Assembly (NCBI RefSeq): GCF_002564045.1
Contig: NZ_PDJK01000002.1
Coordinates: forward strand, 2,728,001 to 2,792,000
Source of the DNA: Amycolatopsis sulphurea
GTDB taxonomy: Bacteria; Actinomycetota; Actinomycetes; Mycobacteriales; Pseudonocardiaceae
Length of the DNA: 64,000 nucleotides
Direction of reading: 5' to 3'
Shown piece by piece: positions 17,850 to 26,184 of this stretch; position 1 is the first letter of the stretch, and each line of letters starts with the position of its first letter. The notes below the pieces were generated by a model. The model was not told the DNA's origin and made no database searches. It worked only from the letters and a program-made list of their open reading frames with translations. A program made the translations under genes and the position numbers.

Positions 17850-19082
17850 TCAGTCCTGGAGGAAGTCCAGGGCGAACGCGGCGTACAGGGCGACTCCGGA
17901 CGACAAGGCCGCCTCGTCGAAGATCACCCGGTTCGAGTGGTTGCCCGGCGCATCCTCCGGCGAGCACTCCGGCGGGCACCCGCCCAGGAACGCGAAGGCG
18001 CCGGGAACCCGTTGCAGCACATACGAAAAGTCTTCCGCCCCCATGATCGGGGTGGGCAGCTCCTCGGCATTGGGCGAGCCGAGGATGTCGGCGGCCAGGG
18101 AGAGCACGTCGGCAGCGACCGCGGCGTCGTTGACGGTCGGGGGATAGCCGGGGTTGACCTCGGCGTAGGCCCGGCAGCTGTGCGCCGTGGCGACAGCTTC
18201 GCAGACCTTCGGGATCTCCTCGCGGAGCTGGGCGCGGGTTCGTTCCGACAGGGTCCGGATCGTGCCTTCCAGCACCGCCGTCTCCGGGATGATGTTCGTC
18301 GTCGTGCCCGCTTCGATGCGGGTCACCGAGAGCACTGCCGGGTCGAAGACGTTGATCCGGCGCGTCACCATGGTCTGCAGCGCCCCTACCATCGCCGCGG
18401 CGGCGGGGACCGGGTCGATGGCGTCGTGCGGGGCGGAGCCATGGCCGCCGCGGCCGATCACCTCGACCCGGAAGGTGTCCGCGGACGCCATGATCGGGCC
18501 GCCGCGTACGTGCAGGACGCCGCTCTGCACGTTCGCGATCGTGTGCAACCCGAACGCCCTCGACACCCGCGTACCGGCCGCGTCCAGCACGCCTTCGTGA
18601 ATCATGTGCCGAGCGCCGTGGTCGCCCTCTTCACCGGGCTGGAACATGAACACCACAGAACCGGCGAGGTCGGCTACTCGTTCGGCGAGCAGCCGCGCCG
18701 CAGACGCGAGCATGGCGACGTGCGTGTCATGGCCGCAGGCGTGCATCACGCCGTCGACTTCGGACGCGAAGTCGAGCCCCGTGTCCTCGTTGAGCGGCAG
18801 CGCGTCCATGTCCGCGCGAAGCAGTACTGCCGGCCCAGGACGTGCGCCGCGCAGTACGCCGGTCAAGGACGTCGTGGAACGGCCATCGGTGAGTTCGATC
18901 GGCAGGTCCGCCAGCGCCGCGCGGATCGCGTCGCGGGTGTGTGGCAGCTGCAGTCCCAGCTCCGGCCGACGGTGGATCGTGCGGCGAAGTTCGACAGTCC
19001 GGTCTTGGAGCGCGCGCGCCGCGTCGAGCAACCCGGCGTGCCGGTTGCCGGGAAGCGTGGGGAGGTCGGTGGGTCCCGTCAT
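17850..19082 (-). CDS. M20 family amidohydrolase (hippurate / N-acyl-amino acid hydrolase type)
   Basis: A 410-residue zinc hydrolase of the M20D type that releases amino acids from N-acyl conjugates. Metal and catalytic segments are visible: LRADMDALP, MHACGHDTHVAML, FQPGEEGDHGARHMI, GRGGHGSAPH (dimerisation region) and near the end MGAEDFSYVLQ and PGNHSNRV. I chose ATG 19082 because similarity starts there; an upstream extension to 19181 is unlike the family. The physiological substrate is unknown. Confidence 0.88.
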   Translation of the reverse strand: MTGPTDLPTLPGNRHAGLLDAARALQDRTVELRRTIHRRPELGLQLPHTRDAIRAALADLPIELTDGRSTTSLTGVLRGARPGPAVLLRADMDALPLNEDTGLDFASEVDGVMHACGHDTHVAMLASAARLLAERVADLAGSVVFMFQPGEEGDHGARHMIHEGVLDAAGTRVSRAFGLHTIANVQSGVLHVRGGPIMASADTFRVEVIGRGGHGSAPHDAIDPVPAAAAMVGALQTMVTRRINVFDPAVLSVTRIEAGTTTNIIPETAVLEGTIRTLSERTRAQLREEIPKVCEAVATAHSCRAYAEVNPGYPPTVNDAAVAADVLSLAADILGSPNAEELPTPIMGAEDFSYVLQRVPGAFAFLGGCPPECSPEDAPGNHSNRVIFDEAALSSGVALYAAFALDFLQD

Positions 19083-19158
19083 GGCTCGATAGTGGCACCT
19101 GCGGGGTTTCCGGCGCACCGTGCGTGCGTTCCCTCGCCCGGCGGAATACGGTGTGCGC

Positions 19159-19641
19159 ATGGCGGTGCAAGAGCCGGTCACGGGCTTCGCGGTGGCGGTG
19201 GTCCGGGAAGACGGACAGTGGCGGTGCAGTGCGCTCGACTCCGCGGCTCTGACGGAGCTGGACGCGGCGATAACCGAGCTGGGGAAACTCCGCTCGACCG
19301 GTGCCGCGTTCGGCCTGCTCGCGGTGGACGACGAGTTCTTCGTGATCGTCCGGCCCAGCCCGCGCGGGCCGTCGTTGCTGCTGTCGGACGCGGCGGCCGC
19401 GCTCGACTACGACATCGCCGCGGACGTGCTGGACGTGCTGCGCGTGGACCCGCCGGACGAGGACGACGACGCGGTCTGGCCCGAGGGTGATCTGGAAATA
19501 CTGGCCGATCTGGGCTTGCCCGGAGCCGAGCTGGAGGTCATCGTCTCAGAGGTGGATCTTTACCCGGACGAGCAGCTCCAGATGATCGCGCAGAGATGCG
19601 GGTTCGAGGCGGGCTTCTCGAAGCTGCTGGACCAGCTCTGA
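19159..19641 (+). CDS. tRNA adenosine deaminase-associated protein
   Basis: A 160-residue acidic protein of the small actinobacterial family consistently found directly upstream of tadA (FAVAVVREDGQWRCS near the start, DEFFVIVRPSPRGPSLLLSD in the middle). I chose ATG 19159 because the family begins there. The tadA frame follows within 25 bp, so the two are probably co-translated. The biochemical role is not established; partnership with TadA is inferred from gene order. Confidence 0.85.
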   Translation: MAVQEPVTGFAVAVVREDGQWRCSALDSAALTELDAAITELGKLRSTGAAFGLLAVDDEFFVIVRPSPRGPSLLLSDAAAALDYDIAADVLDVLRVDPPDEDDDAVWPEGDLEILADLGLPGAELEVIVSEVDLYPDEQLQMIAQRCGFEAGFSKLLDQL

Positions 19642-19664
19642 GCCGGCCGTCCGACACCGAAGCC

Positions 19665-20105
19665 GTGCGCGCGGCACTGGAGGCCGCGCGCGGGCCCGGC
19701 GCCGACGTGCCCATCGGTGCCGTGGTGTTCGACCCGGACGGGCGCCCGCTCGCCGCGGCCCGCAACGCCCGCGTCGAACTGGGCGACCCGACCGCGCACG
19801 CGGAGATCCTGGCGTTGCGCGCAGCTGCCCGCGTACACGGCGACAGCTGGCGGCTGGAGGGCTGCACGCTCGCCGTCACCCTCGAACCGTGCACGATGTG
19901 CGCGGGCGCACTGGTCCTCGCCAGGGTCGCGCGGCTGGTGTTCGGCGCGTGGGAGCCGAAAACAGGTGCCGTCACGTCGTTGTGGGACGTCGTACGCGAC
20001 CGGCGGCTGAACCACCGGCCGGAGGTGCACGGCGGGGTCCTTGCCGGCGAGTGCGCGGCCCTGCTCGAGACCTATTTCGCCACCCGTCGGCCCTCGGCGG
20101 GCTGA
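19665..20105 (+). CDS. tadA: tRNA-specific adenosine-34 deaminase TadA
   Basis: It converts A34 of tRNA-Arg(ACG) to inosine. The cytidine-deaminase fold motifs are complete: HAEILALRAA (zinc His and catalytic Glu) and PCTMCAGAL (zinc Cys pair). I chose GTG 19665 (146 residues), which aligns with usual TadA starts; the frame is open back to ATG 19596 inside the upstream gene, so the start is uncertain. No strong ribosome site is visible at 19665, consistent with coupling. tRNA-Ser(CGA) follows by 44 bp. Confidence 0.92.
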   Translation: MRAALEAARGPGADVPIGAVVFDPDGRPLAAARNARVELGDPTAHAEILALRAAARVHGDSWRLEGCTLAVTLEPCTMCAGALVLARVARLVFGAWEPKTGAVTSLWDVVRDRRLNHRPEVHGGVLAGECAALLETYFATRRPSAG

Positions 20106-20149
20106 CCCCCGCGGCAGATGGGGGATCCAGCTCCGGTATTGTTCTCGGC

Positions 20150-20236
20150 GGTGGCGTGTCCGAGCGGCCGAAGGAGCACGACTCGAAATCGTGTGACGGG
20201 TAAAACCGTCCGTGGGTTCAAATCCCACCGCCACCG
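20150..20236 (+). tRNA. tRNA-Ser (CGA)
   Basis: An 87-nt serine tRNA with a 7-bp acceptor stem (GGTGGCG/CGCCACC), discriminator G, long variable arm, T-loop TTCAAAT and anticodon loop CTCGAAA (anticodon CGA). Its 3' part, from the anticodon loop on, is the left att core of the integrative element, so the tRNA is restored by element sequence. Confidence 0.95.
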
Positions 20237-20239
20237 CTC
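20181..20239 (+). repeat. attL core (tRNA-Ser 3' half)
   Basis: A 59-bp sequence starting ACTCGAAATCG in the anticodon loop and ending CGCCACCGCTC three bases after the tRNA; identical to 30413-30471. Confidence 0.95.
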
Positions 20240-20250
20240 TACGCAGGCAA

Positions 20251-20285
20251 AACGCCCGGCGACCCTCATGGGGTTGCCGGGCGTT
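20251..20285 (+). terminator. Terminator hairpin after tRNA-Ser(CGA), element side
   Basis: Arms AACGCCCGGC (20251-20260) and GCCGGGCGTT (20276-20285) pair perfectly, with an inner ACCC/GGGT helix. Confidence 0.7.
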
Positions 20286-20293
20286 TCGCGTAG

Positions 20294-20324
20294 GGTCTCA
20301 GTTCGGGTCTCAGTTCGGGTCTCA
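20294..20324. promoter_or_regulatory. Integrase arm-type sites, integrase side
   Basis: GGTCTCA occurs three times at 20294, 20306 and 20318, exactly 12 bp apart, 55 bp from the att core and just before the integrase stop codon. The same box in pairs with 12-bp period lies near attR and at the tRNA-Ser(GGA) locus. Spacing and place fit arm-type integrase binding sites. Confidence 0.6.
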
Positions 20325-20335
20325 GTTGACCCCGA

Positions 20336-21697
20336 TCAGGCGGGTACGAGCGCGCCTTCCGGGCCGTCGTCCTCCTGGTCTTCGTCGTCCGGATCCGCCC
20401 ACATGTGCGCGCCCACCTGCTCCGCCACCGACGTCACCAACTCGGTGTTGACGTGCATGTACCGCTTGGCCACGGCCGCGTTGGACCAGCCCATCAGCTC
20501 CATCACCGCGGGCAACGGCACCTTCAGCTCAAGCAGCACCGTGGCGGCCGTGTGCCGCGCGTCGTGAAGTCGCGCGTTGCGCACGCCTGCCAAGCGCAGC
20601 AACGCTTTCCACGCCCGGTTGTCCGGCGTCGGGTGCGTCGGCCGGCCGATCGGCGTGGCGAACACCCACTCCCCTCCCTCCCAGAGATCCGCCGCCACCT
20701 CGCGCTCGTCTGTCTGCTGGACGCGGTGCGCCTCCAGGGCCTCGATCACGGGCCGGGGAAGGCCGATGACGCGGCGCCCGGCCCGCGACTTCACCTCACC
20801 GACGACCAAGCCGCCGCCGAACCGCTCCGGGCAGTAGGCGCCGTGCTCGTGCCCACACGGCTTGTCGGGCGTGCACCCGTGCTGCCAGTTGAGTTGCTGG
20901 ATCGAGCGGCGGACGGTGATCGTGCCGGAGCCGCGCCGCGCCGGGCACTCGCCGGCGGTGAGCTTGCGGCGGCAGGCTTCACCTCGCGCGCACCCGTGCT
21001 TCCACGTGATCGTGACGTCGGACCACTTCAGTCCCAGCGCTTCGCCGCGCCGGAGCCCGAGCGAAAGCGCGATGATGAACCGGGCGCCGTTCCGGATCTC
21101 CCCGGCGGCGGTGATCAGGCGTCGCGCTTCTTCGCGCGAGAATGGCACGATCTCTTCCTCTTCCACGCGCGGCGCTTTCGCGATGCGCGCGGGATTCTCG
21201 GTGATGTGCCGCCGCCGGACGGCCTCGTTGAGTGCCGCTCGGACGGTGCGGTGCGCGAGGTGCGCTGTGGACGGCTTGAGTCCTTTTCGGAGGATCGTCT
21301 GGTAAGCCACCTCCAGGTGCTCGGGTTGCAGCTTGTCGAGCCGGTGCGCGCCGATGCTCGGAATGAGGTGCTTGTACACCGACGCGCGGTATCCGACCAT
21401 CGTCGTGAGGCGAACCGTTGGCGCCGCGATGTTCTCGACCCAGTGCGTAAGCCACTGCTCGACGGTCAGGCCCCGGCCCGCTTTCCGGACGCGGCCGGAG
21501 TCGCGCTGGCGTTCAAGCTCGCGCACCGCGTCGATGACTTCGGCTTCCGTCTTCCGCTTCACGTGGCGCCGATCGGGATTGCCGTCGTCACGGATTCCCA
21601 TCGTGACGCGGCCGTGCCATTTGTCGTCCTTCCCAAGGTAAATCGAACTCGCGCCGTTCGGCGCGCGCGTGCCTTCGGCTCGCTTTTTGCGTGGCAT
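20336..21697 (-). CDS. int: Tyrosine integrase of the integrative element
   Basis: A 453-residue site-specific recombinase for integration and excision at tRNA-Ser(CGA). The catalytic residues are in order: Arg in LSLGLRRGEALGL (about 216), HDARHTAATVLLEL (His378, Arg381), and Tyr413 in AKRYMHVN. An N-terminal SAM-like core-binding domain precedes (about 75-170). Between the first Arg and the His lie two Cys/His clusters (WKHGCARGEACRRK... and WQHGCTPDKPCGHEHG), which look like zinc-knuckle insertions seen in some actinomycete element integrases. GGGAG precedes the ATG. It is oriented toward the tRNA, as is usual. Confidence 0.95.
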   Translation of the reverse strand: MPRKKRAEGTRAPNGASSIYLGKDDKWHGRVTMGIRDDGNPDRRHVKRKTEAEVIDAVRELERQRDSGRVRKAGRGLTVEQWLTHWVENIAAPTVRLTTMVGYRASVYKHLIPSIGAHRLDKLQPEHLEVAYQTILRKGLKPSTAHLAHRTVRAALNEAVRRRHITENPARIAKAPRVEEEEIVPFSREEARRLITAAGEIRNGARFIIALSLGLRRGEALGLKWSDVTITWKHGCARGEACRRKLTAGECPARRGSGTITVRRSIQQLNWQHGCTPDKPCGHEHGAYCPERFGGGLVVGEVKSRAGRRVIGLPRPVIEALEAHRVQQTDEREVAADLWEGGEWVFATPIGRPTHPTPDNRAWKALLRLAGVRNARLHDARHTAATVLLELKVPLPAVMELMGWSNAAVAKRYMHVNTELVTSVAEQVGAHMWADPDDEDQEDDGPEGALVPA

Positions 21698-21715
21698 TGA
21701 ATTTGCTCCCTTCGG

Positions 21716-21916
21716 TCAGACCGTCTGAGCAGCGGTCAGCCGCTCGACGTATTCGGTGATCGCAAACAGGGGCACTCGACGCAGGTGCCCGACTCGGATG
21801 GTGGTGATCTGCTTCGCCTTGATCAGGCCGTACATCGTGGTGCGGCCGATGGACAGCTGCTTCGCGGCAGCCTCGACCGTCAGCAAGGAGTGCGGCTTCG
21901 GGGTTGCGGTGTCCAC
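21716..21916 (-). CDS. xis: Excisionase-like HTH protein
   Basis: A 66-residue protein with one MerR/excisionase-type winged helix (LTVEAAAKQLSIGRTTMYGL then RVGHLRRVPLFAITEYVERL). Such proteins bend att DNA and direct the integrase to excision. GTG 21916 is the likely start. It precedes int by 18 bp and follows another wHTH gene by 16 bp, so the three form one operon. Confidence 0.85.
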   Translation of the reverse strand: MDTATPKPHSLLTVEAAAKQLSIGRTTMYGLIKAKQITTIRVGHLRRVPLFAITEYVERLTAAQTV

Positions 21917-21932
21917 AGTGGTCTCCAGGTGG

Positions 21933-22208
21933 TCAGGCTTCGGGCAGGTTGTTGATCCATTCGGTGAAGCGGTTGCGGGGGATCTCCCAGCCGTTCGCGG
22001 TGCGGATCGCGGGGATGGTGCCGTCTTCGACGTAGCCGCGGGTGAGGTCGGCGGACAGGCTGATGAGGTAGGCGGCCTGGTCGACGGTGTAGGCGGTCGC
22101 GTCCGGGTCGAACGTCGGGATGGGGCCGGTGTAGGGCTTGTCTTCGGGGCCGCTGGCCACCATGTCGTCGGTGGCGGGGCTGGGGAAGTGGTACAGGCGT
22201 GCGGTCAT
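21933..22208 (-). CDS. Second small excisionase-like DNA-binding protein
   Basis: A 91-residue protein. The C-terminal half (YTVDQAAYLISLSADL, then GYVEDGTIPAIRTANGWEIP) reads as an excisionase-type helix-turn-helix with wing; the first 40 residues are unassigned. It sits directly upstream of xis and int in the same operon. It may be a second recombination directionality factor or a regulator of int; which one cannot be told from sequence. Confidence 0.7.
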   Translation of the reverse strand: MTARLYHFPSPATDDMVASGPEDKPYTGPIPTFDPDATAYTVDQAAYLISLSADLTRGYVEDGTIPAIRTANGWEIPRNRFTEWINNLPEA

Positions 22209-22850
22209 CGGTGGTGCCCTTCGGTGTGGTTGGCGCCCGGTTTGGGGCGTGCGGGGTCGCCGTGCGGCCAGCTGGTGGTCGCACGCTGCGTGGTGTGCTG
22301 GGTTAGGTCAGATCTCGTCTTCGGGGGACCCCCCTCCTGCCAGCGTTGGTGTGTGGGCTGGGTCTGGAGCGCTGGCAGGTGGGGGGAGAGACTCCTGGGA
22401 TTCCGGTTGCTGTGGGTGTTGATGGGTGGGTGTGACACTTCGGCGGTCATCCCCTGGGGGTGGCCGCTGGGTGGGTTGGGGCTGTCGCCTGCGGGAAGGT
22501 CCGCAAGTGTCACAAGTGGTGTTGTGGCTGGTCAGGTTGCTGCGCGAAGTGTCACGTGGGTTGTGACGCTTCGGGTGTCCGGCGCGGGGGTCGTCACAGC
22601 CCCGGTGGTTACGGTGTGTCGTTTCCGGTGGGCGAGGAGGGCTCCCCGGGTCGGCCGCCTCCCTGCTCGTCTCCCCGGGTCAAAGCGGCTGGAACACGGA
22701 AAAGTGAGGCGGCCCTTCTTTTCCGTGTTTCAGCCGTCTTTGGTCGGTGCGTTTCTCCGGTCGGGGTCGGGTGAGTGGGTGACCCCCCTCTTGTCGGGTG
22801 CGTGAGATGGGGCTGTTTCGGGGGGTCGGTGCCGGGGGGTTCCACTGGAT
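22209..22850. other. Repeat-bearing non-coding stretch of the element
   Basis: I see no convincing gene. The stretch holds four copies of a (CG)AAGTGTCAC-type box in both orientations (22432-22443, 22505-22513, 22546-22555, 22563-22574) and a strong inverted repeat: arms at 22686-22704 and 22718-22736 (19 bp, one mismatch, core AACACGGAAAAG) with a 13-nt loop. It could be a single-strand origin, a transfer locus or a regulatory region. Confidence 0.6.
22686..22736. repeat. 19-bp inverted repeat with 13-nt loop
   Basis: The left arm contains CTGGAACACGGAAAAG and the right arm CTTTTCCGTGTTTCAG; they pair with one mismatch. No T-run follows on either side, so a simple intrinsic terminator is less likely than a structural DNA site. 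Confidence 0.8.
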
Positions 22851-23108
22851 TCACTTCCTCACTTGTCGGGTGTTGGTGCTGGTCAGGTCAGTGGGTCGGG
22901 GGAAGTGGGTGGGAAGTGGGGATCCACTGGTTTCGGTGGGATCCACTGGGTGTCCACTGGCCGGTCCACTGGTGGTGGTGAGGCGCGCGGTGGCGTGGTC
23001 GAGTCGCGTGATGAGGGTGGTGAGGTGGGTGCTGGCGTGGGTGGCGAGCTGGTGGAGCCGGGCGGCGCCTCGGCGGGTGAGGCGGGTGGTGGTGGACGCG
23101 GGGGTCAT
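22851..23108 (-). CDS. Small element-encoded protein, unknown function
   Basis: An 85-residue Thr-rich basic protein. The first half (RLTRRGAARLHQLATHASTH then LTTLITRLDHATARL) looks helical; the tail is Pro/Thr/Ser-rich and is encoded over several ATCCACTGG/TCCACTGG repeats. AAGGAGG eight bases before ATG 23108 is the best ribosome site nearby, which is why I accept this gene over the longer frame. I recognise no domain; in this location on similar elements short spread-type proteins are common, but nothing here shows that role. Confidence 0.55.
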   Translation of the reverse strand: MTPASTTTRLTRRGAARLHQLATHASTHLTTLITRLDHATARLTTTSGPASGHPVDPTETSGSPLPTHFPRPTDLTSTNTRQVRK

Positions 23109-23640
23109 GGGCGGAGCCTCCTTCTGGGTTCGGGCTGTGCGGGTTGCCTGCGGGCCGGGCGGGTAGGTCGTTCTGGGCTGGCTTGGGGCCGGGAAGGGAG
23201 TGAGGGACACACCCCTGCTGGCCTGTTTTTTTGGGGTCTGGGCGGGGTCTGGGCGGGGTCTGGAGGGGTTGGTTCCCTTGCTCCCTTCGTTCCCTTCTGG
23301 GGGTGTTCGGGCTGGTCAGGGGTAGGGAGCGGGGTAAGGGAGTGGGTAAGAGCATTTGCTCTTGCCGGGTCGGTGTTCCCTTCCTGGTTCCCTTGCCGTT
23401 CCCTTCCCGGCCGGGCCGGGTGGCGGGGCCGAGGGGAGCGGGAGACACGTGTCCGGGTGGGCCGTTCCGGGGGTCGGGGCGGGGCTGGTGGGGGTTGTTC
23501 CCCTGCTCCCCTTTTTCCCCTCTGGCGGGTTCGGGCTGGTCAGTGTGGGGGAGGTGGGGAGGGGAGCGTGGGGAAGGAAATCCTTCTCGGCACTCGGGTC
23601 TCCCCCTTGTGTTCCCCTCCGGTTCCCCTCGCTGTGTGGC

Positions 23641-23821
23641 GGATTACGGGCCGGATTACGGCCGGTGGGGTGGATTACGTTCGTAATTCGGTGGATTACG
23701 GCCCGAATGTGGCCGTTGACCTGCGGGGAATTACGGAAATTACGGGGTTACGGGGTCGCGGTGCCGGGCCAGCGGACCCCCGAATCTGGGGGTTCGGGGT
23801 GGTGGGCTGGTCCGTAATCCG
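23641..23821. repeat. GGATTACG repeat cluster
   Basis: GGATTACG occurs at 23641, 23653, 23672 and 23693, followed by variants (GGAATTACGG, AAATTACGG, GGTTACGG) to about 23755, with a reverse copy CCGTAATCC near 23813. It lies in and just beyond the 3' end of the 23748-24098 gene; 23109-23640 shows G-rich tandem runs such as GGTCTGGGCG and no gene. Confidence 0.75.
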
Positions 23822-24098
23822 GGTAGCCGGCGCGCGCCCGCCCCCGGGTCTGGCTGTGGTGGTGGCGGGTGGTGGGGATGGGCTCGCCCCACCGGTCGCC
23901 TCGGCGTTGGCGGGTGGTGCGCGCCCGGGGTGGGGTGGAGAGTGCGGTGTCGATGGTGGTCATGGCGGCGCCGAGCCCGCGGGCGAGGGCGAGGAAGGGG
24001 AGCCGGGCGAGGTGCAGGCCGGTGAAGATGAGGATGAGGCTGGTGAAGCGGAGCAGGGCGCGGGTCCCGTGGCGGGCCAGTACGTCGGTGGCGGTCAT
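23748..24098 (-). CDS. Small membrane protein of the element
   Basis: A 116-residue protein with one clear hydrophobic helix near the start (ALLRFTSLILIFTGLHLARL) and a hydrophilic His/Arg/Pro-rich tail. ATG 24098 is preceded by GGAAAGG. Small membrane proteins of this kind accompany transfer or spread functions in actinomycete elements, but no family is recognisable and its 3' end overlaps the GGATTACG cluster. It lies between two repeat arrays, downstream of the RepA-type ATPase gene. Confidence 0.5.
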   Translation of the reverse strand: MTATDVLARHGTRALLRFTSLILIFTGLHLARLPFLALARGLGAAMTTIDTALSTPPRARTTRQRRGDRWGEPIPTTRHHHSQTRGRARAGYPDYGPAHHPEPPDSGVRWPGTATP

Positions 24099-24129
24099 GC
24101 TCGGGTGCCTTTCCAGGAATCGGGGTGAG

Positions 24130-24400
24130 ACCCGTGCCAACCCGTGCCAGCCTGGCACGGGTCGTGCATGGGCCTTGACCTGCGGAAACAGGCGATTTTC
24201 GGCGGACCTGTGCCAGTCTCCGGGGGTGGCACGGGTTGGCACGGGTTTGGCACGCGTGCCAACCTGTGCCACTCCCGCCAGCTGGCACGGGTCGGGGGTT
24301 TCGGGTGATGTTTCCCCTGGTCGGGCAAGGTTTCTGACCCGTGCCACCCCTGGCACGCATTGGCACGGGTTGGCATGAATTGGCACGGGTTGGCACGGGT
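24130..24400. repeat. Iteron-like array TGGCACGGGT
   Basis: About 15 copies of TGGCACGGGT, its reverse complement ACCCGTGCCA and one-base variants lie in 270 bp, including tandem runs at 24130-24149, 24227-24247 and 24361-24400. The array abuts the 3' end of the RepA-type ATPase gene. This is the pattern of an iteron origin of replication or a partition/incompatibility site. Confidence 0.8.
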
Positions 24401-24405
24401 TCTGG

Positions 24406-25557
24406 TCATGGCAGGCCCCACACGGTGTTGCGGCCCTCGGTGCGGGTCGTGAGCTGGAGCTTCGCGCGGGCGCGTTGGGCGGTGCGTTCGGTGAACCCGG
24501 CCGCTTTCGCGGCCTTCTTGACCTCCCCGGACGGGGCTTGCCCGCCCTGGCTGGTCAGGTACTCGCGCAGCCAGTCGGCGACGGCTTCGGCATCGGTGCG
24601 TTCCTCCCGGGTCGGGGGTGCGTCGTCGAGCAGGTCGTTGACGTGGGTGTCGGTTTCGCCGGTGATCTGCATGCGGCCCCATTGGGCGGGGCCTTCTGGG
24701 GTGTCCAGTCCGACTGAGTCGACGATGTAGCGGAGTGAGGGGAGGTCGAGTGCGCCGAGGTTGTTCTTGACCTGGGAGATGACGCAGGAGCCGTCGTCGG
24801 CGGTGGTGTCGCGGGCGAACGCGATCACTGCGCGGGCTACGGCGGAGAACGCCCGGCCGCCCATGATCCGGGAGAGGACGTCGGTGCCGCTGGCCTTGTT
24901 GAAGTGCGCGAGTCCGAAGATCGCGCATCCGGTGTCGTCGGCCAGCTGGACCAGTGGTTCCAGTCCGGTGCGCAGGTCCCGGTCCTGGTGTGGGTTGATT
25001 GAGCCGTCCAACACGGAGATCAGGGGGTCCACGATCAGCAGCGCTACGTCGTGGGTGGTGATGACCGAGGCCATGCCGTCGACGTCGCGGGGCAGTGACA
25101 AGGGCACGGCGGTGCCGCCGAGCTGGTCGACCTCGACCCGGTACACGCGATCGAGGTCGGCACCGGCTACGTGCAGGCGTCCGGCCAGGGTGCGTTCCCA
25201 GCTGTCTTCGGTGGCGGCGTAGATGACGCTGCGGGGTTGTCCGTAGTGCTTGCCGGGTAGTTCGCCGAGGGTGATCCGGGCGGCCAGCCACGCGCAGAAC
25301 AGCGACTTGCCGATCCCCTCGCGGCCGGGGCCGACCGTGAGCGCGCCGTGCGGGATCCGGGCGTCCCACAACCAGTGCGTCGGGCGCAGCGGGATCGTGG
25401 ACACCCGGGTCAGCCGGACTTGGCGCAGGGCGGCCGGTGCGGTGTCGTAGGGGTCTGCCGGTGGTTCCGGGAACGGTCCGGGGTCGAGTTCGTGAGCCCC
25501 GGCGCCGGAGCCGGTGACGGGCCGCAGATGGCGCCCGTTGGTCTCGGGGTAGGTCAC
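24406..25557 (-). CDS. RepA-type AAA ATPase, probable element replication protein
   Basis: A 383-residue RecA-fold ATPase resembling the plasmid/phage RepA helicase family. Walker A reads GPGREGIGKS, Walker B is VALLIVDPL, with GLAHFNKASG and FARDTTADDGSCVISQVKNN as later family segments; a C-terminal winged helix (SGEVKKAAKAAGFTERTAQR) follows. I chose GTG 25557 because GGGAG lies six bases before it; the longer start at 25764 adds low-complexity sequence. It ends beside the iteron array, which fits replication of the excised circle. It is not a transfer translocase: no FtsK signature is seen. Confidence 0.8.
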   Translation of the reverse strand: MTYPETNGRHLRPVTGSGAGAHELDPGPFPEPPADPYDTAPAALRQVRLTRVSTIPLRPTHWLWDARIPHGALTVGPGREGIGKSLFCAWLAARITLGELPGKHYGQPRSVIYAATEDSWERTLAGRLHVAGADLDRVYRVEVDQLGGTAVPLSLPRDVDGMASVITTHDVALLIVDPLISVLDGSINPHQDRDLRTGLEPLVQLADDTGCAIFGLAHFNKASGTDVLSRIMGGRAFSAVARAVIAFARDTTADDGSCVISQVKNNLGALDLPSLRYIVDSVGLDTPEGPAQWGRMQITGETDTHVNDLLDDAPPTREERTDAEAVADWLREYLTSQGGQAPSGEVKKAAKAAGFTERTAQRARAKLQLTTRTEGRNTVWGLP

Positions 25558-25769
25558 AGGGGTACTCCCTTGCGAAGCGGGTATGCGGGTCCGGGCCGGG
25601 GTGGACTCACGCGGGTCAGTGCGGGTGAGTCCACCGCCCCGGGTGCGGGGTGGACCGGTGTGGGTGGGTCCACCCCGCGCGGGGGTGGTCAGGGCATGGA
25701 CTCGTGCTGGACTCGTGCTGGTCGCGGGCTTGTGGGTGGTGGACCCGGACTGGTCCGGGTCCACCGGGT

Positions 25770-26099
25770 TCAGGCCCCGGGCCGGGGTCCGGGGACCGGG
25801 CCGGGCGGGTGGACCGGAACCGGGATCGGGACTGTGCCGGTGCCGTCGCGGCGGGCCGTGGCCACGGTCTCGGCCAGCAGCGCCCGGCCCTCGGGGTCGG
25901 TGGGTTCGTAGAGGGCGACGCCGAGGAACTCGGCGCGGCCGGTGGCGGGGTCGACGTCGAACACGGGGACGTAGAAGCGGGTGCCGTCGGTGACGATCAG
26001 CGACAGGTCCTCGCGGAGCTCGCCCCGTGCCGGGGGCAGCGGCGCGGGCGGCGGGACGGGACCGGTGCGGTGATAGGGGTCGCGGGGCGTGGATGCCAT
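25770..26099 (-). CDS. Conserved-looking element protein, unknown
   Basis: A 109-residue protein with a compact middle (LSLIVTDGTRFYVPVFDVDP, then AEFLGVALYEPTDPEGRALL) between Pro-rich ends. GGAGGTAAT stands seven bases before ATG 26099, strong support for translation. It is the fifth gene of the leftward operon that starts at 27819. No domain is recognised. Confidence 0.65.
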   Translation of the reverse strand: MASTPRDPYHRTGPVPPPAPLPPARGELREDLSLIVTDGTRFYVPVFDVDPATGRAEFLGVALYEPTDPEGRALLAETVATARRDGTGTVPIPVPVHPPGPVPGPRPGA

Positions 26100-26184
26100 C
26101 GGATTACCTCCAGCTGGGCAGGGGTCAGGGCATAGGAATGCCCGGGGCAGAAACGGGGAAGGTGGTTCGCGGGCCGCAGGGGTG

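Noticed and set aside
22205..22513. 102-codon minus-strand frame upstream of the Xis-like genes
   Set aside because: The product is Pro/His/Thr-rich with no order, lacks a ribosome site, and covers the AAGTGTCAC boxes; treated as non-coding.
24406..25557. Transfer translocase of the intact element
   Set aside because: The P-loop context and later motifs fit RepA/RecA-like helicases rather than FtsK/TraB, and there is no membrane segment or gamma domain.
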